64,000 bases of DNA from Pseudomonas sp. 8AS (GCF_902506505.1 NZ_LR733406.1:2070117-2134116); one strand, 5' to 3'. Counted from the first letter of the stretch, positions 51,765 through 62,133 are shown. Numbers and translations: made by a program. The notes: generated by a model from the sequence alone, not told the origin.

Positions 51765-53110
51765 TGTCCGCCTATGAGATGAACTTTGACGGCCTGGTCG
51801 GCCCGACCCACAACTACGGCGGCCTGTCCTACGGCAACGTGGCGTCGCAGAGCAACAGCCAGGCGGCGTCCAGCCCGAAGGAAGCGGCGCTGCAGGGCCT
51901 GGGCAAGATGAAGGCGCTGATGGACATGGGCTTCAAGCAGGGCGTGTTCGCCCCGCAGGAGCGCCAGGACGTCGCTGCCCTGCGCAGCCTGGGTTTCGCC
52001 GGCACCGATGCCCAGGTGATCGCCCAGGCGGCGAAAGAAGCGATGCCGCTGCTGGCCGCCGTCAGCTCGGCTTCCAGCATGTGGACCGCCAACTCCTGCA
52101 CCGTCAGCCCCAGTGCCGACACCGCCGATGGCCGTGTGCACTTCACCGCCGCCAACCTCAACTGCAAGTTCCACCGCTCAATCGAGCACCCGACCACCAG
52201 TCGCGTGCTGGGTGCCATGTTCGCCAGCGAGCAGCACTTCGCCCACCACGCCGCATTGCCGGCAGTCGGCCAGTTCGGCGACGAAGGCGCTGCCAACCAC
52301 ACCCGTTTCTGCAAGGGCTATGGCGATGCCGGCGTGGAGTTCTTCGTCTACGGTCGCAGCGCCTTCGACAGTCGCTACCCGGCGCCTGCGCGCTACCCGG
52401 CGCGGCAGACCCTCGAAGCCTCGCAGGCCATCGCCCGCCTGCATGGCCTGAGCGACGACGGCGTGGTCTATGCTCAACAGAACCCGGCGGTGATCGACCA
52501 GGGTGTGTTCCACAACGACGTGATCGCGGTGGGTAACGGCGAAGTGCTGTTCTACCACCAGGATGCCTTCCTCGACACCGAGCGGGTGCTGGCCGAACTG
52601 GCCGCCAAGCTCGCTCGTCGTGGCGGCAACTTCCAGGCGGTCTGCGTGCCGCGTGAGGCGGTGACGGTGGACGATGCGGTGCGCTCCTACCTGTTCAACA
52701 GCCAGCTGTTGACCCGCGAAGACGGCAACATGCTGCTGATCGTGCCGGAGGAGTGCCGCAACAACGCCAGCGTGTGGAGCTACCTGCAGCAGCTCACCGG
52801 CGGCAACGGCCCGATTCGCGAGGTCAAGGTGTTCGACCTCAAGCAGAGCATGCAGAACGGCGGTGGCCCGGCTTGCCTGCGCCTGCGCGTGGCGCTCACG
52901 GACAACGAACTGGCGGCGGTCAATCCAGGCGTGATCATGACCCCGAGCCTGTACGAAACCCTGACCGTCTGGGTCGGCAAGCACTACCGCGACCGCCTGG
53001 CGGAAAGCGACCTGGCCGATCCGCAATTGCTCATCGAATGCCGCACGGCATTGGATGAACTGACGCAGATCCTTAAACTGGGCGCGGTTTACCCCTTCCA
53101 ATTGGCTTAA
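51764..53110 (+). CDS. aruB: N-succinylarginine dihydrolase AruB (AstB)
   Basis: A 448-residue amidinotransferase-fold hydrolase that cleaves succinylarginine to succinylornithine, CO2 and 2 NH3. Family features: [19 protein letters not shown] at the N-terminus, [10 protein letters not shown], and the catalytic cysteine in [16 protein letters not shown] at 51764 gives the usual length of 448; GTG at 51761 would add one residue. Confidence 0.96.
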
Positions 53111-53124
53111 CGAGTACTTATTCC

Positions 53125-53412
53125 ATGTCCGACGCCCTGCAACTGATCCTCGAAGACACCGACGGCACCCAGCTGGAAACCACCTGCACGCGCTTTGCCG
53201 TGATCTGGCAGGGCAAGGAAGTGTGGATCCAGCAGGCCGGCAACGGGCAGCTGCTGATCGGCGTGGACGTGGAGGAGGGCGACAGCGAGTACGCCAACCT
53301 GCTGCTGCGCCCGCTGGCCACCAACCTGGTCAGCCTGCAGCTGGAAATGGAGCCGGCCGAGGTCGGCGACGAAGACGACGACCATGTGCATGGTCCGGAC
53401 TGCAACCACTAA
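53125..53412 (+). CDS. Small conserved hypothetical protein with acidic-His tail
   Basis: A 95-residue cytosolic protein between aruB and astE, at the place of PA0900 in P. aeruginosa. Beta-rich body ([16 protein letters not shown]) and a C-terminal tail rich in Asp, Glu and His ([14 protein letters not shown]) that could bind divalent metal. Function unknown. 14 bp after aruB and likely in the same transcript. Confidence 0.8.
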   Translation: MSDALQLILEDTDGTQLETTCTRFAVIWQGKEVWIQQAGNGQLLIGVDVEEGDSEYANLLLRPLATNLVSLQLEMEPAEVGDEDDDHVHGPDCNH

Positions 53413-53426
53413 GGACTCCTGCCGCC

Positions 53427-54419
53427 ATGCTCGCCCTCGGCAAACTGCTTGAACTGACCCTGGCCGGCCGCGAGCCGACCGAGAAGATTCAACTGACCCG
53501 CGAGGGCGTGCGCCTGCACTGGCTGGCCAATGGCGCGCTGGAAGTGACGCCGTCGGTGAGTGCCGACAGCGGCCTCGACCTGCTGCTGTCGGCCGGCATC
53601 CACGGCAATGAAACGGCGCCGATCGAGTTGCTCGACCGCCTGCTGCAAGGCATAGCCTCCGGCCAGCTGGTTCCCCAGGCGCGGATTCTCTTCCTGTTCG
53701 GCAACCCGGAGGCCATGCGCCGCGGCGAGCGCTTTATCGAGCAGGACATCAATCGTCTGTTCAGCGGTCGCCATGAGCAGAGCAGTGGCCCCGAGGCCTT
53801 ACGCGCCAACGAGCTGGAGCACCTGGCCGCGGCCTTCTTCAGCAAGCCCGGGCGCTCGCGCCTGCACTACGACCTGCACACCGCCATTCGTGGCTCGAAG
53901 ATCGAGCAGTTCGCCCTCTATCCCTACGCCGAAGGCCGTGTCCATTCGCCCCGCGAACTGGCGCGCCTACGCGCGGCGGGGATCGAGGCGGTGCTGCTGC
54001 AGAAGAAGGTCGGCATCACCTTCAGCTCCTACACCTACGCCCACCTGGATGCCGAGGCCTTCACCCTGGAGCTGGGCAAGGCGCGGCCGTTCGGGCAGAA
54101 CCAGGGGGTCAACCTCGATCCGCTGGAGCGGCGCCTGCGCCAGATCATCGAGAACAGCGAACCGGCCGATAGTGCGCTCGATGGCCTGCAGCTGTTCAGC
54201 GTGGCGCGCGAGGTGATCAAGCACAGCGATGCGTTCCGCCTGCACCTGCCCGCCGATGTGGAAAACTTCAGCGAACTGCCGGTCGGCTACCTGCTGGCCG
54301 AAGACATCGCCGGCACCCGCTGGCTGGTGGAGGAGGCGGGGGCGCGGATCATCTTCCCCAACCCGAAGGTGAGGAATGGCCTGCGCGCCGGGATTCTGAT
54401 CGTTCCGGCCGCCATCTGA
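53427..54419 (+). CDS. astE: Succinylglutamate desuccinylase AstE (AruE)
   Basis: A 330-residue zinc hydrolase of the M14-like AspA/AstE family, last step of the AST pathway (succinylglutamate to glutamate and succinate). Zinc-binding residues lie in [10 protein letters not shown] and [12 protein letters not shown], the conserved glutamate in [15 protein letters not shown] at 53427 follows AAGGACT; the longer frame from 53223 overlaps the small gene and is not used. Confidence 0.95.
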   Translation: MLALGKLLELTLAGREPTEKIQLTREGVRLHWLANGALEVTPSVSADSGLDLLLSAGIHGNETAPIELLDRLLQGIASGQLVPQARILFLFGNPEAMRRGERFIEQDINRLFSGRHEQSSGPEALRANELEHLAAAFFSKPGRSRLHYDLHTAIRGSKIEQFALYPYAEGRVHSPRELARLRAAGIEAVLLQKKVGITFSSYTYAHLDAEAFTLELGKARPFGQNQGVNLDPLERRLRQIIENSEPADSALDGLQLFSVAREVIKHSDAFRLHLPADVENFSELPVGYLLAEDIAGTRWLVEEAGARIIFPNPKVRNGLRAGILIVPAAI

Positions 54420-54571
54420 CCGCTCGCCCTGCCTTGTCGGCCCGCCTCTAGCGGTGCAATAGACGCTTTCTATCCATTTTCCCCGCAAACAGGCTGTGCC
54501 TGCCGCGCAGGGCCGATATAATGCGGCCCTTTGCCGGCTTGCCGTGGCCGTCGTTTGCCTGGAAGAAATAC

Positions 54572-57187
54572 ATGAAAAGCGCAGAAATCCGTGAAGCCTT
54601 CCTCCGCTTCTTCGAAGAGAAGGGGCACACCCGTGTGGCATCCAGCTCGCTGATCCCGGCGAACGATCCGACCCTGCTGTTCACCAACGCAGGGATGAAC
54701 CAGTTCAAGGACTGCTTCCTCGGCCTGGAAAAACGCGCCTACACCCGCGCCACCACCAGCCAGAAGTGCGTGCGTGCCGGCGGCAAGCACAACGACCTGG
54801 AAAACGTCGGCTACACCGCGCGCCACCACACTTTCTTCGAAATGCTGGGCAACTTCAGCTTCGGCGACTACTTCAAGCGCGACGCCATCACCTACGCCTG
54901 GGAGTTCCTGACTTCCGACAAGTGGCTGAACCTGCCGAAAGAGAAGCTCTGGGTCACCGTCTACGCCACTGACGACGAAGCCTACGACATCTGGCACAAG
55001 GAAGTCGGCATCCCGGCCGAACGCATGATCCGCATCGGCGACAACAAGGGCGCGCCGTACGCCTCCGACAACTTCTGGGCGATGGGTGACACCGGCCCGT
55101 GCGGCCCGTGCACCGAAATCTTCTTCGACCACGGTGAGCACATCTGGGGCGGCCCGCCCGGTTCGCCGGAAGAAGATGGTGACCGCTACATCGAGATCTG
55201 GAACAACGTGTTCATGCAGTTCAACCGCACCGCGGACGGCGTGCTGCACGCTCTGCCGGCGCCGAGCGTGGACACCGGCATGGGCCTGGAGCGCATCAGC
55301 GCGGTGCTGCAGCATGTCAACTCGAACTACGAAATCGACCTGTTCCAGAGCCTGCTGAACGCCGCGGCCAAGGCCATCGGCTGCGCCAACGAGGCCCAGG
55401 CTTCGCTGAAAGTGGTGGCCGACCACATCCGTTCCTGCGGCTTCCTGATCGCCGATGGCGTGACTCCGTCCAACGAAGGCCGCGGCTACGTGCTGCGCCG
55501 CATTATCCGTCGCGCCTGCCGCCACGGTAACAAGCTGGGTGCCAAGGGCAGCTTCTTCTACCAGATCGTTGCCGCACTGGTCGGCGAGATGGGCGAGGCC
55601 TTCCCCGAGCTGAAACAGCAGCAGGCGCACATCGAGCGCGTGCTGAAGACCGAGGAAGAGCAGTTCGCCAAGACCCTGGAGCAGGGCCTGAAGATCCTCG
55701 AGCAGGATCTGGCCGAACTCAAGGGTAGCGTCATCCCTGGCGAGGTGATCTTCAAGCTGTACGACACCTACGGCTTCCCCATGGACCTCACCGGCGACAT
55801 CGCCCGTGAGCGCGAGCTGACCCTCGACGAGGAAGGCTTCGAGCGCGAGATGGACGCCCAGCGCGAGCGTGCCCGCTCCGCCAGCGCCTTCGGCCTGGAC
55901 TACAACAGCCTGGTCAAGGTCGACGTGGATACCGTCTTCACCGGTTATGCGGGCACCCAGGGGGCCGGCAAGGTCGTCGCGCTGTTCAAGGCCGGCGCGG
56001 CGGTGGACAGCTTGGGCGAAGGCGAGGAGGGCGTGATCGTCCTCGACCAGACGCCTTTCTACGCCGAATCCGGCGGCCAGGTCGGTGACACCGGTTACCT
56101 GACAGCTGCTGGCGTGCGCGTCGATGTGCGCGATACCACCAAGGCCGGTGGCGCCTTCTTGCACCACGTCATCGTCGCCCAGGGTGCGATCAAGGTTGGT
56201 GACGCGCTGCAGGCTGCGGTCGACGCCTCGGTGCGCCAGGCCACCGCGCTGAACCACTCCGCGACCCACCTGTTGCACGCCGCGCTGCGCCAGATTCTCG
56301 GCGAGCACGTGCAGCAGAAAGGCTCGCTGGTCGATAGCCAGCGCCTGCGCTTCGACTTCAGCCACTTCGAGGCGATCAAGCCCGAGCAGCTGAAGGCCCT
56401 CGAAGAGCTGGTCAACGCCGAGATTCGCAAGAACTCGGCTGTCGAGACCGAGGAAACCGATATCGAAACCGCCAAGCAGAAGGGCGCCATGGCCCTGTTC
56501 GGCGAGAAATACGGCGACGAAGTGCGCGTGCTGAGCATGGGTGGCGGTTTCTCCGTCGAGCTGTGCGGCGGCACTCACGTGTCGCGTACCGGCGACATCG
56601 GCCTGTTCAAGATCACCAGCGAAGGCGGCGTGGCCGCCGGCGTGCGCCGCATCGAAGGCGTCACCGGCGCCGCGGCGCTGGCCTGGCTGAATGGCGCGGA
56701 AGAGCAGCTGAAAGAAGCGGCGAGCCTGGTCAAGGGCAGTCGCGACAACGTGCTGGACAAGCTGGCCGGCCTGCTCGAACGCAACCGTCAGCTGGAAAAG
56801 GAGCTGGAGCAGCTTAAGGCCAAGGCCGCCAGCGCGGCCGGCAACGACCTGGCCGGCTCGGCTATCGAGGTCAACGGCATCAAGGTGCTGGCCGCGCGTC
56901 TCGATGGCCTGGATGGCAAGGCCCTGCTGGCCATGGTCGATCAGCTGAAGAACAAGCTGGGCAGCGCGGTGATCCTGCTCGGCGGCGTGCAGGACGACAA
57001 GGTCGTGCTGGTCGCCGGGGTGACCCAGGACCTGACCGCCAAGCTCAAGGCCGGCGATCTGATGCGCCAGGCCGCCGCCGTTGTCGGTGGCAAGGGTGGT
57101 GGCCGGCCGGACATGGCCCAGGGCGGTGGCGTGGACGCCGGCAAGCTGGATGAGGCCTTGGCCCTGGCTGCCGCTTTCGCCGGCTAA
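54572..57187 (+). CDS. alaS: Alanyl-tRNA synthetase AlaS
   Basis: An 871-residue class II aminoacyl-tRNA synthetase with its own editing domain. N-terminal catalytic core ([32 protein letters not shown]), editing-site zinc motif [11 protein letters not shown] with the later [13 protein letters not shown], a coiled-coil segment ([19 protein letters not shown]) and the C-Ala domain ending [12 protein letters not shown]. Start ATG 54572, not the in-frame ATG at 54521. Confidence 0.98.
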   Translation: MKSAEIREAFLRFFEEKGHTRVASSSLIPANDPTLLFTNAGMNQFKDCFLGLEKRAYTRATTSQKCVRAGGKHNDLENVGYTARHHTFFEMLGNFSFGDYFKRDAITYAWEFLTSDKWLNLPKEKLWVTVYATDDEAYDIWHKEVGIPAERMIRIGDNKGAPYASDNFWAMGDTGPCGPCTEIFFDHGEHIWGGPPGSPEEDGDRYIEIWNNVFMQFNRTADGVLHALPAPSVDTGMGLERISAVLQHVNSNYEIDLFQSLLNAAAKAIGCANEAQASLKVVADHIRSCGFLIADGVTPSNEGRGYVLRRIIRRACRHGNKLGAKGSFFYQIVAALVGEMGEAFPELKQQQAHIERVLKTEEEQFAKTLEQGLKILEQDLAELKGSVIPGEVIFKLYDTYGFPMDLTGDIARERELTLDEEGFEREMDAQRERARSASAFGLDYNSLVKVDVDTVFTGYAGTQGAGKVVALFKAGAAVDSLGEGEEGVIVLDQTPFYAESGGQVGDTGYLTAAGVRVDVRDTTKAGGAFLHHVIVAQGAIKVGDALQAAVDASVRQATALNHSATHLLHAALRQILGEHVQQKGSLVDSQRLRFDFSHFEAIKPEQLKALEELVNAEIRKNSAVETEETDIETAKQKGAMALFGEKYGDEVRVLSMGGGFSVELCGGTHVSRTGDIGLFKITSEGGVAAGVRRIEGVTGAAALAWLNGAEEQLKEAASLVKGSRDNVLDKLAGLLERNRQLEKELEQLKAKAASAAGNDLAGSAIEVNGIKVLAARLDGLDGKALLAMVDQLKNKLGSAVILLGGVQDDKVVLVAGVTQDLTAKLKAGDLMRQAAAVVGGKGGGRPDMAQGGGVDAGKLDEALALAAAFAG

Positions 57188-57297
57188 GCTCGATAAATCC
57201 GCGATACCCAAGGCTGGCAGCGCGTCCGGCAAGCCTTGGCAGTGTGGCCCGATGCGGGTCTAATGGGCGCCCTTGAGGAATCAGGCGGCTTTTTGAC

Positions 57298-58536
57298 ATG
57301 GCTTTGATCGTACAGAAATTTGGGGGCACCTCCGTCGGCACCGTCGAGCGTATTCAGCAGGTGGCCGACAAGGTGAAGAAGTTCCGCGAAGGCGGCGATG
57401 ACATCGTCGTCGTGGTGTCCGCCATGAGTGGCGAAACCAACCGCCTGATCGAACTGGCCAAGCAGGTCAGCGATGGTCAGCCGGTGCCGCGCGAGCTGGA
57501 CGTGATGGTCTCCACCGGCGAGCAGGTGACCATCGCCTTGCTGGCCATGGCGCTGATCCAGCGCGGCGTGCCGGCGGTGTCCTATACCGGCAACCAGGTG
57601 CGCATCCTCACCGACAGCGCGCACACCAAGGCGCGCATCCTGCAGATCGACGACCAGCGTATCCGTGCCGATCTCAAGGCCGGTCGCGTGGTGGTGGTCG
57701 CCGGTTTCCAGGGTGTGGACGAGCAGGGCAACATCACCACCCTCGGTCGTGGCGGTTCCGACACCACCGGCGTGGCCCTGGCGGCGGCGCTGAAGGCCGA
57801 CGAATGCCAGATCTACACCGATGTCGACGGCGTCTACACCACCGATCCGCGCGTGGTGCCCAAGGCCCGTCGCCTGGAGAAGATCACCTTCGAGGAGATG
57901 CTGGAAATGGCCAGCCTCGGCTCCAAGGTGCTGCAGATCCGCTCGGTGGAGTTCGCCGGCAAGTACAACGTTCCGCTGCGCGTGTTGCACAGCTTCCAGG
58001 AGGGTCCGGGCACCCTCATTACCCTTGATGAAGAGGAATCCATGGAACAGCCGATCATCTCCGGCATCGCTTTCAACCGCGACGAAGCCAAGCTGACCAT
58101 CCGTGGCGTGCCTGATATCCCGGGCGTGGCCTTCAAGATCCTCGGCCCGATCAGTGCCGCCAATATCGAAGTGGACATGATCGTGCAGAACGTGGCGCAC
58201 GATAACACCACCGATTTCACCTTCACCGTGCACCGCAACGACTACCAGAACGCCTACAGCGTGCTGGAAAGCACCGCGCGCGAACTGGGAGCCCGCGAGG
58301 TCAGTGGCGACACCAATATCGCCAAGGTCTCCATCGTCGGGGTCGGCATGCGTTCCCATGCCGGCGTCGCCAGTCGCATGTTCGAGGCGCTGGCCAAGGA
58401 AACCATCAATATCCAGATGATCTCGACCTCGGAAATCAAGGTTTCCGTGGTGATCGAGGAGAAATACCTGGAGCTGGCCGTGCGCGCATTGCACACTGCC
58501 TTCGAGCTGGACGCTCCGGCCCGACAGGGTGAGTGA
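57298..58536 (+). CDS. lysC: Aspartate kinase LysC
   Basis: A 412-residue aspartokinase, first step of lysine, threonine and methionine synthesis. N-terminal kinase domain starts VQKFGGTSVGT and contains GRGGSDTTGVALAAAL and IYTDVDGVYTTDPR; two ACT domains follow (residues about 260-405) for lysine/threonine feedback. An internal ATG at 58042 preceded by GAGGA could make a separate regulatory subunit. Confidence 0.97.
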   Translation: MALIVQKFGGTSVGTVERIQQVADKVKKFREGGDDIVVVVSAMSGETNRLIELAKQVSDGQPVPRELDVMVSTGEQVTIALLAMALIQRGVPAVSYTGNQVRILTDSAHTKARILQIDDQRIRADLKAGRVVVVAGFQGVDEQGNITTLGRGGSDTTGVALAAALKADECQIYTDVDGVYTTDPRVVPKARRLEKITFEEMLEMASLGSKVLQIRSVEFAGKYNVPLRVLHSFQEGPGTLITLDEEESMEQPIISGIAFNRDEAKLTIRGVPDIPGVAFKILGPISAANIEVDMIVQNVAHDNTTDFTFTVHRNDYQNAYSVLESTARELGAREVSGDTNIAKVSIVGVGMRSHAGVASRMFEALAKETINIQMISTSEIKVSVVIEEKYLELAVRALHTAFELDAPARQGE

Positions 58537-58550
58537 AGCGTTGTCCGAAA

Positions 58551-58582
58551 GGCGCGGCTAGTCCGCGCCTTTTGCTTTTTTT
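58551..58582 (+). terminator. Rho-independent terminator of lysC
   Basis: GGCGCGG-CTAGT-CCGCGCC followed by TTTTGCTTTTTTT, 14 bp after the lysC stop. Confidence 0.9.
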
Positions 58583-58719
58583 GAGCGGTGCGACGGGGGC
58601 TTTCCTTTTGTCGATGCTGGTCAATACTTGGGTGAAGGTTCCGGCTTGATATTGGCGGGGCTGCCACCATTTTATTTCTGCAGATTGTTGTCCTGAACTA
58701 AGTCCGTAAGGAGAAAGGA

Positions 58720-58905
58720 ATGCTGATTCTGACTCGCCGGGTTGGAGAGACCCTGATGGTCGGTGATGAAGTGACCGTCACTGTGCTAGGTGTGAAAGGT
58801 AACCAGGTGCGCATCGGCGTTAACGCTCCGAAGGAAGTGGCCGTGCACCGGGAAGAAATCTACCAGCGCATCCAGAAAGAGAAAGGCGACGAACCAAGCC
58901 ACTAA
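58720..58905 (+). CDS. rsmA: Carbon storage / translational regulator RsmA (CsrA)
   Basis: A 61-residue RNA-binding dimer that represses or activates translation by binding GGA motifs in 5' leaders. Family sequence [37 protein letters not shown] is fully conserved, including L4 and R44-type residues. TAAGGAGAAAGG provides the RBS. Single-gene unit between lysC and tRNA-Ser. In P. aeruginosa RsmA affects exopolysaccharide and virulence (family knowledge). Confidence 0.98.
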   Translation: MLILTRRVGETLMVGDEVTVTVLGVKGNQVRIGVNAPKEVAVHREEIYQRIQKEKGDEPSH

Positions 58906-58925
58906 TTTTTCTCGAAATTTTGGCT

Positions 58926-58953
58926 TTGCAAACGGGGAAAACATGGTTATCAT
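58926..58953 (+). promoter_or_regulatory. Sigma-70 promoter of tRNA-Ser
   Basis: TTGCAA (58926-58931) and TATCAT (58948-58953), 16 bp apart, followed 14 bp later by the mature tRNA start. Confidence 0.6.
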
Positions 58954-58967
58954 GCGCCCCGTGTTGC

Positions 58968-59058
58968 GGAGAGGTGGCCGAGTGGCCGAAGGCGCTCCCC
59001 TGCTAAGGGAGTACACCTCAAAAGGGTGTCGGGGGTTCGAATCCCCCCTTCTCCGCCA
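58968..59058 (+). tRNA. tRNA-Ser (anticodon GCT)
   Basis: 91 nt including encoded CCA. Acceptor GGAGAGG pairs with CTTCTCC, anticodon loop CTGCTAA in the stem CCCCTGCTAAGGG, a long variable arm typical of serine tRNAs (ACACCTC...GGGTGT), and T arm GGGGGTTCGAATCCCCC. Confidence 0.97.
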
Positions 59059-59111
59059 TTATTTAGTGCTGCAGGCGTTGATGTTGGATGTCTACAGTGC
59101 AAGCGTTACAT

Positions 59112-59188
59112 GCACTCATAGCTCAGCTGGATAGAGTACTCGGCTACGAACCGAGCGGTCGGAGGTTCGAATCCTCCTGAGTGCACCA
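59112..59188 (+). tRNA. tRNA-Arg (anticodon ACG), copy 1
   Basis: 77 nt with CCA; acceptor GCACTCA/TGAGTGC, anticodon in CTCGGCTACGAACCGAG, T arm GGAGGTTCGAATCCTCC. Two more identical copies follow. Confidence 0.97.
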
Positions 59189-59259
59189 AATCGGAATGGC
59201 TTGCAGTGATGCAGGCCATTTTGTTTCAGCCAGCGGTGATCTGGTTAAAAGCGCCATTT

Positions 59260-59336
59260 GCACTCATAGCTCAGCTGGATAGAGTACTCGGCTACGAACC
59301 GAGCGGTCGGAGGTTCGAATCCTCCTGAGTGCACCA
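59260..59336 (+). tRNA. tRNA-Arg (anticodon ACG), copy 2
   Basis: Identical to copy 1, 148 bp downstream of it, with a related spacer containing CAGCGGTGATCTGGT. Confidence 0.97.
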
Positions 59337-59408
59337 TATAGGGGATTGCCGCAGTGATGCGGGGTTCCAGGATTCAACCAGCGGTGATCTGGTCTAAAAG
59401 CGCCACTT

Positions 59409-59485
59409 GCACTCATAGCTCAGCTGGATAGAGTACTCGGCTACGAACCGAGCGGTCGGAGGTTCGAATCCTCCTGAGTGCACCA
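59409..59485 (+). tRNA. tRNA-Arg (anticodon ACG), copy 3
   Basis: Identical to copies 1 and 2, 149 bp downstream of copy 2. Followed at once by a terminator. Confidence 0.97.
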
Positions 59486-59492
59486 TAAAGCC

Positions 59493-59524
59493 AAAAGGCC
59501 CGCAGCGATGCGGGCCTTTTGCAT
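59493..59524. terminator. Terminator after the tRNA cluster
   Basis: AAAAGGCCCGC-AGCGAT-GCGGGCCTTTTGC. The symmetric A/T flanks allow use by both the tRNA transcript and the convergent DUF4124 gene. Confidence 0.9.
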
Positions 59525-59525
59525 T

Positions 59526-60026
59526 TCAGCGTTTGCCTTTCACGCAGCCGGCTTCGTCGAAGGTGACCTGGCGTCGATTGCCCTTCTGGTCGGCGTAGTG
59601 ATAGCGGGTCTGGCCATCCTGGCTGGTGATCTTGTCGGGCTCGCCCAGGCTGCTTTCGACGTCGCGACGCGTCATGCCGGCGCGCACCTGTTGACGAATC
59701 ATCGCACTGCGCCGCTGACTGCCGGTGATGCGGTTGCCGCAGCCATCCTGTTTCTCGCCCACTACGACTACTGGTGTCTCACGGCTGTCGCCCTTGTGCG
59801 TGCTGCTCTTGCTGCGGTTGTCCTTGGCTAGCGGAACCGGTTTGCCTCGGCCTGGCGTGGGGTTGTCTGCGCTCTGCAGGGCCTGCTCGGCATCTGTCGG
59901 GCATCCCTGCAGGGTGTAGGTGATGTGGCCGCTGTGGTCTTCGCAGCGGAACACGGTCGAGGCGAGAGCATTTGTGGTGGGCAATAGCAGGGTTGCGCAA
60001 ATTCCTGCGCAGATTGATCGCAGCAT
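59526..60026 (-). CDS. Secreted DUF4124-like protein with BamE/SmpA-like C-terminus
   Basis: A 166-residue protein. Signal peptide ends NALASTV; the N-terminal part FRCEDHSGHITYTLQGCP fits DUF4124. A charged linker follows, then GMTRRDVESSLGEPDKITSQDG with YHYADQKGNRRQVTFDEAGCV, like the BamE/SmpA fold. Periplasmic; role unknown. Domain calls are from pattern recognition only. Confidence 0.75.
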   Translation of the reverse strand: MLRSICAGICATLLLPTTNALASTVFRCEDHSGHITYTLQGCPTDAEQALQSADNPTPGRGKPVPLAKDNRSKSSTHKGDSRETPVVVVGEKQDGCGNRITGSQRRSAMIRQQVRAGMTRRDVESSLGEPDKITSQDGQTRYHYADQKGNRRQVTFDEAGCVKGKR

Positions 60027-60244
60027 GGGGCGTCCTCCTTGACGTTCCCGGGCAAGCCTAGCTGATCTTGGAGCTGTCGCCAGTGGTGTCTCGCGGTGCC
60101 GGTCTGGCGTCAGAGTCGTGCTTTCAAAGTTTGCTCAAGTGTGTGGTGCAAGCGCTTGTTCTAGACACGATTTTGTCGCGTATGGGCTGGCCTGGAGTGC
60201 TATCATTGCCCTGTCAGCTCCGCCGGGGCTTGTGGAATACCACC

Positions 60245-60304
60245 ATGGACTTACCCAGTAGTTACTCAAAATTCCGATTGCCCAATCGCGTATTGACTGA
60301 TTGA
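60245..60304 (+). CDS. Possible 19-residue leader peptide upstream of mgtE
   Basis: ATG at 60245 reads MDLPSSYSKFRLPNRVLTD and stops 40 bp before mgtE. Proline- and arginine-containing leaders regulate Mg2+ transporter genes in enterobacteria (mgtL type). No strong RBS is visible, and the function is inference. The rest of 60027-60344 holds no other gene. Confidence 0.3.
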   Translation: MDLPSSYSKFRLPNRVLTD

Positions 60305-60344
60305 TCCCCGTGGCGTGCTCTGCTGCTGGGGTGGAGCGCGCCAT

Positions 60345-61787
60345 ATGACTGAAGTAGAAGCCAAAAAGCCGCAAGAGAGCATGCAAGACCGCCTGGCCCA
60401 GGTGGTTGAATTGCTGCATCGTCACCGGCTGGTTGAAAGCCTGGCGCATCGCCAGGAAGGCCAGCACCGGGACCTGGTGGAAAACCTGGTCCATCGACAG
60501 AATCTCGCCGAACTGCAGCGCAAGCTCGATGAGCTGCACTCGGCCGACGTCGCCCATATTCTGGAAGCCCTGCCGCTCGATGAGCGCCTGGCCGTCTGGC
60601 AGCTGGTCAAGGCTGAGCGTGACGGCGACATTCTCCTCGAAGTTTCCGATGCCGTTCGTGAATCGCTGATCGCCGACATGGATGATCACGAGATCCTCGC
60701 CGCGGCCAAGGAAATGGACGCCGACGAGCTGGCGGATCTGGCCCCCGAGCTGCCGCGCGATGTGGTCCTCGAGCTGATGGAGTCCCTCGATGCGCAGCAG
60801 CGCGAGCGCGTGCGCTCGGCGCTGTCCTACGAGGAGGATCAGGTCGGGGCGCTGATGGACTTCGAGATGGTCACCATCCGCGAGGACGTCAGTCTCGAAG
60901 TGGTGCTGCGCTACCTGCGCCGCCTGAAGGAACTGCCGGGCCATACCGACAAACTGTTCGTGGTCGATTACGACGGCATCCTCAAGGGTGTGCTGCCGAT
61001 CAAGCGCCTGTTGGTCAACGATCCGGACAAGCAGGTCGGCGAAGTCATGGCCAGCGATCCGGTCAGTTTCGCTCCGGATGAGGATGCCTACGATGCGGCT
61101 CAGGCCTTTGAGCGCTACGACCTGGTTTCCGCGCCTGTAGTCGATGCTGCCGGCAAGCTGATCGGGCGCTTGACCATCGACGAAATGGTCGACCTGATCC
61201 GCGAGGAGAGCGAGACCGAAGTGCTCAACATGGCCGGTCTGCGCGAAGAGGAGGATATTTTCGCCTCGGTGTGGAAATCGCTCGGTAACCGCTGGTCCTG
61301 GCTGGCGATCAACCTGATCACCGCCTTTGTCGCCTCCCGCGTGATCGGGTTGTTCGAGGGTTCCATCGAAAAGCTGGTGGCCCTGGCGGCGCTGATGCCC
61401 ATAGTGGCTGGGATTGGCGGCAACTCGGGGAATCAGACCATTACCATGATCGTGCGCGCGATGGCGCTGGATCAGATCAGTACCGGCAACACTTCGCGCC
61501 TGATGCGCAAGGAGCTGGGCGTGGCGCTGGTCAACGGCCTGGTCTGGGGTGGGGTGATCGGCGTGGTTGCCTTCCTGCTCTACAACAGCTGGTCGCTGGG
61601 CCTGGTCATGACCGGGGCGATGACCCTCAACCTGTTGCTGGCGGCCCTGATGGGCGTGTTGATCCCCATGACCCTGGCGCGCATGGGGCGCGATCCGGCG
61701 ATGGGGGCCAGCGTGATGATCACGGCGATGACCGACAGTGGTGGCTTCTTCATTTTTCTCGGCCTGGCCACCATCTTTTTGCTGTAG
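60345..61787 (+). CDS. mgtE: Magnesium transporter MgtE
   Basis: A 480-residue inner-membrane Mg2+ channel. N-terminal helical MgtE_N domain (about 30-130), paired CBS domains (about 135-260: GVLPIKRLLVNDPDKQVGEVM, RLTIDEMVDLIREES) that sense Mg2+, a plug helix and five transmembrane helices with the conserved MPIVAGIGGNSGNQ. ATG at 60345; the in-frame ATG at 60315 lacks support. Confidence 0.95.
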   Translation: MTEVEAKKPQESMQDRLAQVVELLHRHRLVESLAHRQEGQHRDLVENLVHRQNLAELQRKLDELHSADVAHILEALPLDERLAVWQLVKAERDGDILLEVSDAVRESLIADMDDHEILAAAKEMDADELADLAPELPRDVVLELMESLDAQQRERVRSALSYEEDQVGALMDFEMVTIREDVSLEVVLRYLRRLKELPGHTDKLFVVDYDGILKGVLPIKRLLVNDPDKQVGEVMASDPVSFAPDEDAYDAAQAFERYDLVSAPVVDAAGKLIGRLTIDEMVDLIREESETEVLNMAGLREEEDIFASVWKSLGNRWSWLAINLITAFVASRVIGLFEGSIEKLVALAALMPIVAGIGGNSGNQTITMIVRAMALDQISTGNTSRLMRKELGVALVNGLVWGGVIGVVAFLLYNSWSLGLVMTGAMTLNLLLAALMGVLIPMTLARMGRDPAMGASVMITAMTDSGGFFIFLGLATIFLL

Positions 61788-61802
61788 ATCCGAGGGGCAG
61801 AG

Positions 61803-61825
61803 AAGCCGCCTGCGGGCGGTTTTTT
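61803..61825 (+). terminator. Rho-independent terminator of mgtE
   Basis: CCGCC-TGCG-GGCGG followed by TTTTTT, 16 bp after the stop. Confidence 0.85.
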
Positions 61826-62133
61826 CATAAAGGGTCATCGTGCTTGCCCATGGAAGATCCGCCGCGATTTTGGCTATGCCTCAGTCACATCTCAGCACTT
61901 TTCAAGAATGCTCTGAAGCTCCGTCATCATCGACTCGGTGGTATTGATACGACTACAGGCAAGGCCGGGGCGTATTTCATATCCAGAGCGTCAGTGTCGA
62001 CTCTAGTGTCGGATGGCCTGCTTTCACGGGTTTGCAACTAGCATCCGGTCACTTATTCCAAGTCGTGGCGCAACCCTGAAGCCATCCAGTCGGTGCACCG
62101 TCTGCAGCAGGCGTTCGGCGACTCCAGGCCAGC
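61826..62133. other. Intergenic stretch without a supported gene
   Basis: About 300 bp between convergent mgtE and the GGDEF-EAL gene. A 65-codon open frame at 61844-62041 has no ribosome-binding site, no recognisable features and unusual composition. I see no RNA or repeat here. Confidence 0.4.

Noticed and set aside
54470..57232. A 920-codon open frame antisense to alaS
   Set aside because: Shadow of alaS in GC-rich sequence; no motifs, no ribosome-binding site.
61844..62041. 65-codon plus-strand frame after mgtE
   Set aside because: No ribosome-binding site, low-information composition, downstream of a terminator.
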